64,000 bases of DNA from Roseomonas sp. (GCA_020249265.1 JADCGA010000001.1:310001-374000), one strand, 5' to 3'; counted from the stretch's first letter, positions 35,478 to 44,544 are shown. Notes: a model not told the origin generated them from the sequence alone. Made by a program: numbers and translations.

Positions 35478-36248
35478 TCACCCCCAAAGCTTCGGGTTCG
35501 CCAAATCCCGCGCGATGCGTTCGGCAGCGGCATCCAACAGCGCTTCACCCTTCGCGGCTGTGGCGCTGCGGGCATCGCCGATCACGCCATTGGCACTGAG
35601 TTCCTTGAAGGAACGCCGCCGCGCCAAGGCCGGCGGTTGGCCTTCAACCCGCGTGCTATGCGGGCCATGCTGTTCGGAAAGCCGCGCCGGGCGCACCGCT
35701 TCGGGCATGAGGGTCATGACCATGGAAGCCTCAGCCTCACACGCATGCAGCACATTGGACTGGCGTTCCAGAATGGGTGCGAAGGCATCGCCCGCCATGT
35801 GCCAATAGGTCGCGGCGGCGACAGGAATGCCGCTTTCGGCCTGCGCATCAACGGCGGCGACGGCGACGGCCTCCGAATTGCCGCCATGGCCATTCAGCAG
35901 CATGGCGCGCTTGAAGCCGGCACGCGCGGCGGAACGCACAATGCCACGCAGCACGCCACCGAAAGCCGCGTAATCCAGCGTCACCGTGCCGCCAAAGGGC
36001 ACGTGATGCTCGGCCAACCCGGTCCAGACGCAGGGTGTGACCACCACCTGTTCGCCGGCTGCCACCATGCGGCGCGCGACGCGATGCGCCACGCCAGTGG
36101 CGCAGATGATGTCAACGCCAGTCGCGAGTGCGGGGCCGTGTTGTTCCAGGGACGCCACAGGGATGATCACCAATGCCCCCGCCGCGGCACGGGCATTGAG
36201 TTCTTCGGATGTCATTTTCATCCATTCGATTTCGGTCGTCATGAGCAT
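35478..36248 (-). CDS. Creatininase family amidohydrolase
   Basis: 256 residues with the creatininase metal-site motifs: Glu-His in PVASLEQHGPALATGVD, MLLNGHGGNSEAV and the late Glu in LHACEAEASMV. The family includes creatinine amidohydrolase, the mycofactocin protein MftE and the riboflavin-pathway enzyme ArfB. The substrate is not determined. The start ATG overlaps the TAA of the TctC-type gene (TAATG), so this hydrolase probably works on something the binding protein collects, or on a derivative. Confidence 0.85.
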   Translation of the reverse strand: MLMTTEIEWMKMTSEELNARAAAGALVIIPVASLEQHGPALATGVDIICATGVAHRVARRMVAAGEQVVVTPCVWTGLAEHHVPFGGTVTLDYAAFGGVLRGIVRSAARAGFKRAMLLNGHGGNSEAVAVAAVDAQAESGIPVAAATYWHMAGDAFAPILERQSNVLHACEAEASMVMTLMPEAVRPARLSEQHGPHSTRVEGQPPALARRRSFKELSANGVIGDARSATAAKGEALLDAAAERIARDLANPKLWG

Positions 36249-37240
36249 TACTCCGCGGTTGCGCCGGATTGTTCGACAAGGTCACGCCAGATGGGTTCTT
36301 GCGCGCGCCAGAATTCGCCAAAAGCGGCGGGGCTGGCATCGGTCATGGCAAGCACGCTGAGCGGCTTCAGCCGCGCCGCCAGCGCCTCATCCGCCATCAC
36401 GCGGGTCAGCGCCGCATGCAGCGTATTGATTGGCCCAGCCGGTGTGCCTGCCGGGGCAACGACCGCGAACCAATTTTGTGCATCAATGCCGCTACCGGGC
36501 AAAGCTTCCGCCATGCCGGGCACATCCACCAATTCCGGGACGAAGCTGACGCGCTGGGCGCTACCCACGGCCAGCGGGCGGAAGCGGCCTTCGCGAATAT
36601 GCGGCAGCAGCGCGGGAATGGCATCGAACATCATGTCAATCGTGCCCGAAGCCAAATCCTGAATGGCGAGCGACCCACCGCGATAGGGCACATGGGTGAT
36701 CTGAATGCCGGCGGCGCGGTTGAGCTTTTCAAGGAACAAATGGCTGATCGTGCCCGTGCCGGAAGACCCCATGGTTACGCGCCCCGGATTGGCGCGCGCA
36801 AAGGCCACCAATTCGGCCAATGTCCGAAAGGGCCTTTGGCTATTCACCACCAGCAAAATGCTGAATTGCCCAACGCGGGTAATGGGCGCCAGATCGCGCA
36901 GCGGATCAATGGGCATTTGCGTACGATACAAAAACTTGTTCGCTGCCAAGACAGTGGCCGAGGTAAAAAGCAGCGTATGCCCATCCTTCTCGGCCTGCGC
37001 CACGGCGAGCGCGCCAAGATTGCCTCCAGCGCCAGGGCGATTATCCACCACCACGGGCTGCCCGAGTACCACCGCAAGACGTTCGGCCACCATGCGCGCC
37101 GTGATGTCATTTGCGCCCCCAGCCGCGATGGGCACAATCAGCCGCACCGGGCGGGTTGGGAAGCTTTGCTGCGCCTCTGCGGCGCTGGCGGCGAAGATGG
37201 CGCCGGCACCAATCAGCGCAGCGCGACGGGAAAGGGGCAT
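36248..37240 (-). CDS. Tripartite tricarboxylate transporter substrate-binding protein (TctC/Bug)
   Basis: 330 residues with a Sec or Tat-like signal (MPLSRRAALIGAGAIFAASA) and the Bug family pattern: PVRLIVPIAAGGANDITARM, VVVDNRPGAGGNLGALAVAQ, MGSSGTGTISHLF and ITHVPYRGGSLAIQDLASG. Bug proteins bind carboxylates, amino acids or aromatic acids in the periplasm. No TctA or TctB membrane partner is beside it, as for most of the many orphan Bug proteins in this type of bacterium. It is coupled to the creatininase-family gene. Confidence 0.92.
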   Translation of the reverse strand: MPLSRRAALIGAGAIFAASAAEAQQSFPTRPVRLIVPIAAGGANDITARMVAERLAVVLGQPVVVDNRPGAGGNLGALAVAQAEKDGHTLLFTSATVLAANKFLYRTQMPIDPLRDLAPITRVGQFSILLVVNSQRPFRTLAELVAFARANPGRVTMGSSGTGTISHLFLEKLNRAAGIQITHVPYRGGSLAIQDLASGTIDMMFDAIPALLPHIREGRFRPLAVGSAQRVSFVPELVDVPGMAEALPGSGIDAQNWFAVVAPAGTPAGPINTLHAALTRVMADEALAARLKPLSVLAMTDASPAAFGEFWRAQEPIWRDLVEQSGATAE

Positions 37241-37305
37241 GGGGAGACCTCCGGCTTGGGACAGCGAAAGCTAAGCCGGAAAGCGCAGGAATGAAAACTC
37301 CCTGA

Positions 37306-38847
37306 TTACCCCCGCATTTCCGGCCCATCCAAAAACGCCTCAGCCTTGGCACGCATCGCAGCCAGTTTTTCAGGCTTCAGCTTACGCAGCCCCATCACCG
37401 GCATGGCCATGCGCGGGTTACGCGCAAAATCCTCCGCATGGCGGGCGATGAAATCCCAATAGAGGAAGTTAAACGGGCAGGCACGCGGCCCCACCGCATC
37501 CTTCGCATCATGCGCGCAGCCGCGGCAATAATCGCCCATGCGGTTGATATAGGCAGCCGAAGCCGCATAAGGCTTGGACGCCATCACCCCGCCATCGGCG
37601 TAAAGCGCCATGCCCTGGGTATTGGGCAGTTCCACCCAATCAAAGGCATCGGCATAGACGGCCAGATACCAGCGATTGACCTCAACAGGATCAAGCCCGG
37701 CGATCAGCGCGAAATTCCCCGTGATCATCAGGCGCTGGATGTGATGCGCATAGGCGTGATCACGCGTCTGCCCCACGGTTTGGGACATGCAGCGCATGGA
37801 AGTCTCCGCCCCCCAGTAGAACGCCGGCAAGGGGCGCCTGGCCGACAGCGCATTGCCTGCCGCATAACCCGGCATCAGCAGCCAATAGAGCCCGCGCACA
37901 TATTCGCGCCAGCCGATGATCTGGCGAATGAAACCCTCCACCGCATTGAGTGGCGCCACGCCATCGCGCCAAGCCTGTTCCGCCGCGCGGCAAATCGCCA
38001 AGGGATCAAGCAGGCCGATATTGAGGCTGGTGGAAATCAGCGAATGAAACAGGAAGGGCTGCCCCGCCGCCATGGCGTCCTGATAATCGCCAAAGCGCGG
38101 CAGGCGATCACGAATGAAGGCCGCAAGTGCCGCTTCAGCATCGCGCGCTGTCACAGGCCAGGCGAAGCTCTCCGCCGCGCCGAAATGCGCGCCGAAACGC
38201 GTGCTGACCAGCGCCATGACATCGCGTGTGATCTCATCCGGCGCAAAGCGCGGCGCGGCGGGTGGTGTCACGCCCTTCGGCAAGGCCGCGCGGTTTTCGG
38301 CGTCGTAATTCCAGGCGCCACCGGCGGGTTCATCGCCCTCCATCAAAAGCCCTGTTTCGCGGCGCATGTCGCGATAGAAAAACTCCATCCGGTATTGCTT
38401 GCGCCCCTTGGCCCAGGCGCGAAAGCGCGGCAGGTCGCAGATGAAGCGATGATCAGGACGAATTTCCACCGGCAGGCCAAGCGCTTTCTCCCAAGCCTGC
38501 ATGTCCTGAAACACGCGCCATTCACCGGGATGGGTTGCGATAACACGCTCTGGCCCATGCCGCGCGACCGCGCGCGCTACTTCGCCGGCAAAGCTTTGCG
38601 TATTCGCTGTGTCATCCAGGCGGATGTACTCCACGGCCACGCCGCGTGCTTCCAAGGCGCGGGCGAAATGGCGCATGGCGGATAAGATCAGGATGATTTT
38701 TTGCGGATGATGCGGGACATAGGTGCATTCCGCCATCACCTCCATCATCAACACGCGATCCCGCGCGGGGTCCAGTCCTTCCAAAGCGGAAAGACCGGGT
38801 GTCAATTGATCGCCCAGCACCACGCGCAGGGCTGCGGTTTTGGTCAT
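37306..38847 (-). CDS. Iron-sulfur cryptochrome/(6-4) photolyase (FeS-BCP)
   Basis: 513 residues of the photolyase-related group that repairs (6-4) photoproducts, as Agrobacterium PhrB does. The N-terminus VVLGDQLTPGLSAL and the FAD domain (GFIRQIIGWREYVRGLYW, YAHHIQRLMITGNFALIAGL) fit. Four cysteines for the [4Fe-4S] cluster are at 353, 441, 444 and 457. By my recollection Agrobacterium PhrB has 350, 438, 441 and 454, each three lower, so the spacing is the same. This group lacks the usual Trp triad and uses DMRL as antenna. It overlaps the DUF6134 gene by 4 bases. Confidence 0.93.
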   Translation of the reverse strand: MTKTAALRVVLGDQLTPGLSALEGLDPARDRVLMMEVMAECTYVPHHPQKIILILSAMRHFARALEARGVAVEYIRLDDTANTQSFAGEVARAVARHGPERVIATHPGEWRVFQDMQAWEKALGLPVEIRPDHRFICDLPRFRAWAKGRKQYRMEFFYRDMRRETGLLMEGDEPAGGAWNYDAENRAALPKGVTPPAAPRFAPDEITRDVMALVSTRFGAHFGAAESFAWPVTARDAEAALAAFIRDRLPRFGDYQDAMAAGQPFLFHSLISTSLNIGLLDPLAICRAAEQAWRDGVAPLNAVEGFIRQIIGWREYVRGLYWLLMPGYAAGNALSARRPLPAFYWGAETSMRCMSQTVGQTRDHAYAHHIQRLMITGNFALIAGLDPVEVNRWYLAVYADAFDWVELPNTQGMALYADGGVMASKPYAASAAYINRMGDYCRGCAHDAKDAVGPRACPFNFLYWDFIARHAEDFARNPRMAMPVMGLRKLKPEKLAAMRAKAEAFLDGPEMRG

Positions 38848-39449
38848 CCCATCAGCTCATAAACAACGGCGCTGCCATCCTCGCCCTTGGTCGTGAGTGC
38901 CACCCAGCGGCCTTCAGCATCGTAGCGCGCCACGGCGTCAACCGCGCCGTTCAGGCTGAATTGCACGCCGCCGCTCGGCACCGCGCTGCGCGCGGCAGTG
39001 CCCGGGATAAGCGTACAATTCACTGGGCGGATCAACGGGCGGGCAAAGTTCCCGCCATTCCACCAGGTAAGCGGTGCGGCATTGGCGGGCAGGCGCTGCG
39101 TGCCCTCCGGCCCCTGCGCCACCAAAGCACCACCTTCAACAGCAACGCGCGCCTCGGTCACGGTGCCGTTGCGGTCATGGCGCGATGTCAGGCGTTGCAG
39201 CCGGTCCTGCGCCCATTCTTCCGCGATATCATGGCGCAGCCGAAACACGGTGAAGCCAGCCAATTTCACCTGCACGGCAATCTCGCTTTGCACGACAAGC
39301 CGCTGCGCATTGCCCGAAAGCCGCACCTGATGCGTGCCAATCTCTCGGCCCTCGCGCAGCACGCGAAAGCGCACCGGGCCGGGGGCGGCGAAGGCGCTGG
39401 CGGGCAGCAGCAGGCCGGGCAAGGTGAGAGAGGCACGACGCGATATCAT
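38844..39449 (-). CDS. Exported DUF6134-type protein
   Basis: 201 residues with an N-terminal signal (MISRRASLTLPGLLLPASAF; twin Arg present). The mature part is beta-rich: VLREGREIGTHQVRLSG, then VFRLRHDIAEEWAQDRLQRL and LTTKGEDGSAVVYEL. This fits the DUF6134 family, predicted periplasmic proteins of unknown role related in fold to outer-membrane-linked beta proteins. It is the middle of three overlapping genes (SDR, this, photolyase), so expression is shared; function is not evident. Confidence 0.72.
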   Translation of the reverse strand: MISRRASLTLPGLLLPASAFAAPGPVRFRVLREGREIGTHQVRLSGNAQRLVVQSEIAVQVKLAGFTVFRLRHDIAEEWAQDRLQRLTSRHDRNGTVTEARVAVEGGALVAQGPEGTQRLPANAAPLTWWNGGNFARPLIRPVNCTLIPGTAARSAVPSGGVQFSLNGAVDAVARYDAEGRWVALTTKGEDGSAVVYELMG

Positions 39450-40174
39450 CCGCGGCTCCTGAGCGTTGAACGGCCGCCATCCACGGCCATGATCTGGCCG
39501 GTGATCCAGCCCGACTGATCTGATAGCAGAAAATCCGCCAGCGCAGCGGCATCATCCCCTTCCCCCAATCGGGGAATGGGGTGCTGCTTAGCAATCGCTT
39601 CCGCCATTTGCGCATTCGCCAGCAAGGGCGCGGCCATGGTGCTGCGCGTAAGGGATGGCGCGATGCAATTGATGCGAATGGCAGGCGCCAATTCCGCGGC
39701 GAGTGCTACGGTAAGGCCCTCCACCGCGCCCTTGGCTGCGGCAATGGCGGCGTGGTTCGTAAAGCCCGCGCGCGCGGCGATGGAAGAAAACAGCACCACC
39801 GCGCCCCGCCCCGCCGCCAGCGCATCCTGCGCCGCTTGCACGGAAAGCATGGCGCCCAGCGCATTCAGCCGAAAGGCGCCCAACATATCGGCTTCCGTCA
39901 CACGCTTCAGCGGCTTCAGCGCAATCGAGCCAACACAATAGGCAAGCCCCGCCAGCGGCGTCCCAGCGGCAGCAACCGCAGCACGCAGCGTCGCCGCGTC
40001 TTCCACATCGGCCGGGATCGCAAGGCTGCCCGGGATTTCCGAAGCAAGCGCGGCCAGCCGCCCGGCATCGCGCGCCACCAGCGCCGGGCGTAGCCCCCGC
40101 GCCGCCATACGCCGCGCCAAAGCCGTCCCCACCGCCCCGGTAGCGCCCAAAATCAGAATTGTACCTTCGGCCAT
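39446..40174 (-). CDS. Short-chain dehydrogenase/reductase family protein lacking the catalytic Tyr
   Basis: 242 residues with a classical SDR fold: nucleotide-binding GATGAVGTALARRMAARG, the Asp of PADVEDAA, active-site Ser130/131 (VLFSSIAARAG), and C-terminal DQSGWITGQIMAVDGG. In the YxxxK active site, Lys148 is present but the Tyr is replaced by Ile144 (HAAIAAAKGAVEG). It therefore cannot use the standard proton relay, and may be a non-canonical SDR or a binding protein. First gene of the SDR-DUF6134-photolyase unit and divergent from sixA. Confidence 0.85.
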   Translation of the reverse strand: MAEGTILILGATGAVGTALARRMAARGLRPALVARDAGRLAALASEIPGSLAIPADVEDAATLRAAVAAAGTPLAGLAYCVGSIALKPLKRVTEADMLGAFRLNALGAMLSVQAAQDALAAGRGAVVLFSSIAARAGFTNHAAIAAAKGAVEGLTVALAAELAPAIRINCIAPSLTRSTMAAPLLANAQMAEAIAKQHPIPRLGEGDDAAALADFLLSDQSGWITGQIMAVDGGRSTLRSRG

Positions 40175-40268
40175 GCTGCCCTCCGCTTTCCTGTCCTCAA
40201 ATGGTCACGCGCGGCGAAAGCGCGAGGGGCGCGACAAACCGGCCGCGTTGTGCGAATAAGGATTCGCG

Positions 40269-40799
40269 ATGCGTCAACTCCTCCTGCTGCGCCATGCCAA
40301 ATCCGCCTGGGATGACCCGGCATTGGCCGATCATGCCCGGCCCTTGAATGGCAGGGGAAGGCGCGCGGCGGTAGCCATGGCCAATGCGATGCGCGGGCTT
40401 GGCCTTTCGCCCGATGTGGTGCTGGTTTCTTCTGCCAGGCGCACGCTGCAAACTCTTGAGGTGCTCTCCCCCCTGCCCGATAGCCCGATCATCGAACCGA
40501 TGGATGAGCTTTATCTGGCATCCTGGCAGAACCTGCTTGGGCTGTTGCACCGCGTGCCGGAAACCGCGCGGAGCGTGTTGCTGATTGGCCATAATCCCGG
40601 GCTGCATGACCTGGCCCTGGCGCTTACCGGGGCGGATTCGATGGCCCGCAACCCGGATGCGCGGCGCATGGCCGAAGCCTTCCCGACCGCGGCTTTGGCG
40701 GAATTCAGCATCTCCAGCCCTTGGCCAAGCCTCGCGGAAGGCGGCGGGTGGCTGGTGCGCTTCATGATCCCCGAAGATCTACCGGAAATGGCCGAATGA
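40269..40799 (+). CDS. sixA: SixA-like histidine phosphatase
   Basis: 176 residues of the phosphoglycerate-mutase-like histidine phosphatase family. The RHG-type motif is LLLLRHAKSAWDD (phospho-acceptor His9) and the second His is in LLIGHNPGLHDLALAL. Conserved Arg residues sit in LVSSARRTLQT. SixA removes phosphate from phosphohistidine in signalling proteins. The downstream CHAD gene starts at the ATGA of this gene's stop, a pairing seen repeatedly in bacteria. Confidence 0.88.
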   Translation: MRQLLLLRHAKSAWDDPALADHARPLNGRGRRAAVAMANAMRGLGLSPDVVLVSSARRTLQTLEVLSPLPDSPIIEPMDELYLASWQNLLGLLHRVPETARSVLLIGHNPGLHDLALALTGADSMARNPDARRMAEAFPTAALAEFSISSPWPSLAEGGGWLVRFMIPEDLPEMAE

Positions 40800-42349
40800 C
40801 CGATCTAGAGAGTACTGAAGCTGAGGCGGCAGCGGAAGTGCCGGAGGTGACAGTGGCGCCGGAGCCTGAGGCGCTTGAACTTGAATTCCGCATGGCACCT
40901 GAGGAAATCCCGCTTCTTGCGCATTTGCCCATTCTGGCTGCCCTCCGAAAGGGCCGTATTTCTTCGGTCGCGGAGGAAATAAGGTGGCTGGATACGCCTG
41001 GCGGCGCGGTGATGGGATCAGGCAAGCTGATCGAAGTGCCCCGGCGTGGCCCAAAGCGATTGGTCACCTTGCAGCCGGCAGATGATGCCCCCTGGCATCC
41101 TGGCATGGTGCTGCCTTCGGCTGCCCTGCCGAGCCCTTCCCAGGAACACGCCGATGGCGGCGTGGAGGCGCTGATCCCTCTCGCCGCCTTTTCTGGCAGG
41201 CGGCGCCGTCAGACCCTGGTCCTGGGTGACGCCACGGTGCAGCTCCGCGTCCTGCATGGGCATTTGCGGACAGTCATGGCCGAGCGCGAAGTGGCCCGCG
41301 TGACCCTTATGGGTCCGCCAGAGGCGGTATTGGATCTGGCCCAACGCCTGGCCGCGGTATGTCCGCTATTGCCATCAAGCCTCAGCCTGGCTGCCGAAGC
41401 CTTGAGCCTTGCCACCGGACAGACCCCAGCCCCGCGCCGGCGCGGGGCGCCGGATACCAGTGGCGCTGATACGCTGGAGGCATGCTTCACGCTCGCCATT
41501 GGTCATTTGCTGGAGGTTGCGTCCCATTACGCGCCGATCGCCCGCGCTGGCACTGCGATGGAGGGCGTGCATCAATTACGGGTCGCGATGCGGCGCTTGA
41601 GATCTGTTCTCAAGGTGTTCCGCCCGGTCACGGATGCGCCGCAAGGCCGCGCCCTGGATGAGGCTTTGCAAGGGTTTTTGAAGCTACTTGGGCCGGCACG
41701 AGATTGGGATGTGTTTTTGGCCGGGATCGGGGCGGAGATGGCCGATCTTTTGCCGGATGATCGCCGCATGCGGGCCTTGCTGCGTGCGGCAGAAGCGGAA
41801 CGCCAAACAGCCAATAAGGGTCTTGCTGAAGCGCTGGACGGGCCGGCTTGGCGCGCCTTGCTGTTGGCCGGCATCGCCTTCGTGCTCCGCAAACCCTGGC
41901 GTGACGGTGCTGATCCCGAAAGGCTTGAGCGTTTGGAGGCCCCACCGCAGGATTTTGCCGCGATGGTATTGGGGAAGCGCTGGCGCAAATTGCGCAAGGC
42001 AGGCGAAGACATCGAGGAGCTGGAGCCCGAAGCGCTGCATGAGCTTCGCCTTGATGCAAAGCGCCTGCGTTATGCCGCCGAGGTCATGGCCCCAATTTTC
42101 CCGAGCAAGGCGACACGCCGGTTCCAGCGGAACCTATCCGCATTGCAGGAGGAATTGGGGCTCAGCAATGATGCCTCGGTCGCGCGCGGTTTGGTACAGC
42201 ATCTTGACCGCGACAAGGATACGGGCCGCGCTTGGGCGATTGATATCGTGGAAGGCTGGTGCTTGGCGCGAACCACAGCGGATCGAGAAGCCATTCTGGA
42301 GATTTGGGACAAGCTTGATACCAAAGAATCATTCTGGTCAGCGGATTAG
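40796..42349 (+). CDS. CHAD domain protein with degenerate CYTH-like N-terminus
   Basis: From the ATG at 40796, overlapping the sixA stop, 517 residues. The C-terminal half (about 245-515) is a CHAD domain with its two His/Arg/Lys-rich helices VHQLRVAMRRLRSVLKVF and LHELRLDAKRLRYAAEVM, which bind polyphosphate. The N-terminal half looks like a worn CYTH domain: LELEFRMAPEE stands where the ExExK triphosphatase motif would be, and later charged positions are missing. It is probably a polyphosphate-binding protein and not an active triphosphatase. The C-terminal CHAD alone is certain. Confidence 0.85.
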   Translation: MTDLESTEAEAAAEVPEVTVAPEPEALELEFRMAPEEIPLLAHLPILAALRKGRISSVAEEIRWLDTPGGAVMGSGKLIEVPRRGPKRLVTLQPADDAPWHPGMVLPSAALPSPSQEHADGGVEALIPLAAFSGRRRRQTLVLGDATVQLRVLHGHLRTVMAEREVARVTLMGPPEAVLDLAQRLAAVCPLLPSSLSLAAEALSLATGQTPAPRRRGAPDTSGADTLEACFTLAIGHLLEVASHYAPIARAGTAMEGVHQLRVAMRRLRSVLKVFRPVTDAPQGRALDEALQGFLKLLGPARDWDVFLAGIGAEMADLLPDDRRMRALLRAAEAERQTANKGLAEALDGPAWRALLLAGIAFVLRKPWRDGADPERLERLEAPPQDFAAMVLGKRWRKLRKAGEDIEELEPEALHELRLDAKRLRYAAEVMAPIFPSKATRRFQRNLSALQEELGLSNDASVARGLVQHLDRDKDTGRAWAIDIVEGWCLARTTADREAILEIWDKLDTKESFWSAD

Positions 42350-42366
42350 CCGCATCTCTTCACGTT

Positions 42367-42392
42367 TTGCGTGAGTATGACGCAATTTTTTT
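42367..42392 (+). terminator. Rho-independent terminator after the CHAD gene
   Basis: TTGCGT (42367-42372) and ACGCAA (42380-42385) are complementary around a 7-base loop and are followed by seven Ts (42386-42392). It lies 18 bases after the CHAD gene stop. The AT-rich DNA beyond it (TTATATTTTTGG) could hold the promoter of the next gene. Confidence 0.75.
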
Positions 42393-42441
42393 ATATTTTT
42401 GGTGGTTGTAACACAGCGAAAAATTCGGTTATCGGTGCCTG

Positions 42442-42993
42442 GTGCGTGAACCGAGACGTATCTTCAAAGGCAGGCAGCTAAGTCCCCGCTTTGGCGGCTC
42501 CGGGCTAGGAGTTGCTTGTGCGGTTTTGGCAGCGCTTTTCCTTGGTTTTGGCTTGCCGTCCAATCTGTTCGGCTCGGCCCCTGCGGATCGCCCGATTACG
42601 GCTGAGCCCGCGCAAATTCGCGTCTTTGATGGCGAAACCCTTGGCCTTGGGGATCGGATCATCCGGCTTTCCGGCATCGCCGCCCCGGCGCGCGGAGAGG
42701 TTTGCGGCAGTGACCCAGCACGGCGCGATTGCGGTGCAGCGGCGGCGGCAGTGCTGGCCGGGCTGGTGCACGGCCAGAAAATCACCTGCCGGGTTGAAGG
42801 CCATGACGCTTTCCAGCGCGGGCTTGGCCGCTGCATTGCCGGTGGCCGCGATGTGAATGCTGCCATGGTGGAAGCCGGCTTCGCCTTGGCATCCGCTTCG
42901 GTGCTGCGCCCACTGGAAATTGCGGCGCGCGATGCCCGTCAGGGGCTTTGGGCCGATGCGGGCCAATTGCCGGCGGAATGGCGCAGGCGCTGA
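42442..42993 (+). CDS. Membrane-anchored SNase-fold protein lacking the catalytic Glu
   Basis: 183 residues starting at GTG. One N-terminal membrane helix (GLGVACAVLAALFLGFGL) puts the rest in the periplasm. The remainder aligns with the thermonuclease fold: VFDGETLGLGDRIIRLSGIA with Arg75 in the Arg35 position and DAFQRGLGR with Arg126 in the Arg87 position. However, residues equal to Asp40 and Glu43 of staphylococcal nuclease are Ala80 and Ala83 (IAAPARGE), so nuclease activity is doubtful. Four Cys (88, 97, 116, 131) could form disulfides. It stands alone after a terminator. Confidence 0.78.
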   Translation: MREPRRIFKGRQLSPRFGGSGLGVACAVLAALFLGFGLPSNLFGSAPADRPITAEPAQIRVFDGETLGLGDRIIRLSGIAAPARGEVCGSDPARRDCGAAAAAVLAGLVHGQKITCRVEGHDAFQRGLGRCIAGGRDVNAAMVEAGFALASASVLRPLEIAARDARQGLWADAGQLPAEWRRR

Positions 42994-43193
42994 AGCCCCG
43001 CGCTTGTCGCGCCGCGGCACAATCGAACAATCTCACGCTCTTAAAGCCTATGTCACGATTTGCGCGTAATCTTGCCGCCTGAGCGCATGAGGGGGTTTGC
43101 CAAGCTGACCGCTCCACCCTTATCCTGCATCGCACCATAAGTTGAGGCGCCCATTTTGACCGGTGGTGCGCCCGTTCCGAGGAAGACAAGCAC

Positions 43194-44501
43194 ATGAGCA
43201 CCAAGGCCCAAGGGTCCATCACCATCACGCTGGATGGCACGAACAAAAGCACGACCTTGCCGCTACTGGGCGGCACGCTGGGGCCACAGGTTGCGGATAT
43301 CCGCAAGCTTTATGGCGATCTGGGCATTTTCACCTTCGACCCGGGCTATGGCGCGACCGCTTCCTGCGAAAGCACCATCACCTATATTGACGGCGATGCG
43401 GGCGTCTTGCTCTATCGCGGCTATCCCATTGAGCAATTGGCAGAAAAATCGAGCTTCCTGGAAATTTCCTATCTGCTGCTGAATGGCGATCTGCCCAATG
43501 CCGCGCAGTATGAGGAATTTCGCAAGGGTGTGACCTATCACACCATGCTGCATGAACAGCTCCGCCGCTTCTTTGATGGCTTCCGCCGCGATGCGCACCC
43601 GATGGCGGTGATGTGCGGTGTGGTGGGCGCGCTGGCGGCCTTCTATCACGACAATCTGGACATTAATGATGCGCGGCAGCGCGAAATCGCGGCCTTCCGG
43701 CTGATTGCGAAAGTGCCGACGATTGCGGCCTGGGCGTATAAATATTCCATCGGTCAGCCCTTCATGTATCCGCGCAATGATCTGACCTATGCGGAAAACT
43801 TCCTGTATATGCTGAACGCTGTGCCGGCCGAGCCCTGGGTCAATAACCCGATTCTGGCGCGCGCCATGGACCGCATCATGATCCTGCATGCGGATCATGA
43901 GCAGAATGCGTCCACCAGCACCGTGCGTCTGGCCGGTTCAACCGGTGCCAACCCCTTCGCCTGCATCGCGGCTGGCATCGCTGCCCTTTGGGGTCCGGCG
44001 CATGGTGGTGCGAATGAAGCCGTACTGAAAATGCTCGGCGAAATTGGGCACCCCAAGAATATTCCTGCCTTCATCAGCGAAGTGAAGGACAAGAACAGCC
44101 ACACCAAGCTGATGGGCTTCGGCCACCGAGTCTATAAGAACTTCGATCCGCGCGCGAAGATCATGAAGGAAACCTGCCACGAAGTGCTGGCGGAACTCGG
44201 CATCAAGGATGAACCGCTGCTGGATATGGCGATGGAAATGGAACGCATCGCGCTTTCCGATGATTATTTCGTCAGCCGCAAGCTTTATCCGAATGTGGAT
44301 TTCTATTCAGGCATCATCCTGAAGGCCATGGGCATTCCGACCCATATGTTCACCGTGCTGTTTGCCGTGGCGCGCACGGTGGGCTGGGTGAGCCAGTGGA
44401 AGGAATTGATCGAAGACCCAAGCCAGCGGATTGGCCGCCCGCGTCAGGTCTATTCCGGTGCGGCGGAGCGCCCGTTTGTGCCGATGGCGCTCCGGCCCTG
44501 A
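43194..44501 (+). CDS. gltA: Citrate synthase, type II
   Basis: 435 residues, the size of hexameric NADH-sensitive type II citrate synthases. It condenses oxaloacetate with acetyl-CoA as the first step of the TCA cycle. Catalytic residues are in place: His in [19 protein letters not shown], His in [18 protein letters not shown] and the Asp of [28 protein letters not shown] is typical. GAGGAAG lies before the ATG. The 200-base region upstream contains no ORF and probably the promoter, but no clear consensus stands out. Confidence 0.97.
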   Translation: MSTKAQGSITITLDGTNKSTTLPLLGGTLGPQVADIRKLYGDLGIFTFDPGYGATASCESTITYIDGDAGVLLYRGYPIEQLAEKSSFLEISYLLLNGDLPNAAQYEEFRKGVTYHTMLHEQLRRFFDGFRRDAHPMAVMCGVVGALAAFYHDNLDINDARQREIAAFRLIAKVPTIAAWAYKYSIGQPFMYPRNDLTYAENFLYMLNAVPAEPWVNNPILARAMDRIMILHADHEQNASTSTVRLAGSTGANPFACIAAGIAALWGPAHGGANEAVLKMLGEIGHPKNIPAFISEVKDKNSHTKLMGFGHRVYKNFDPRAKIMKETCHEVLAELGIKDEPLLDMAMEMERIALSDDYFVSRKLYPNVDFYSGIILKAMGIPTHMFTVLFAVARTVGWVSQWKELIEDPSQRIGRPRQVYSGAAERPFVPMALRP

Positions 44502-44511
44502 AAGGCGACTT

Positions 44512-44544
44512 GCCGCCCTCTGGTTGATGATGGCGGGCGGCTTT
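44512..44544 (+). terminator. Possible terminator after gltA
   Basis: GCCGCCC (44512-44518) pairs with GGGCGGC (44535-44541), loop of 16 bases, followed by only three Ts. The position 11 bases after the gltA stop is right but the T run is poor. Confidence 0.35.

Noticed and set aside
37251-37279. Inverted repeat CCGGCTT/AAGCCGG before the TctC-type gene, next to its ribosome binding site
   Set aside because: Only 7 bases with a 15-base loop, within chance; kept here because of its position beside GGAGG.
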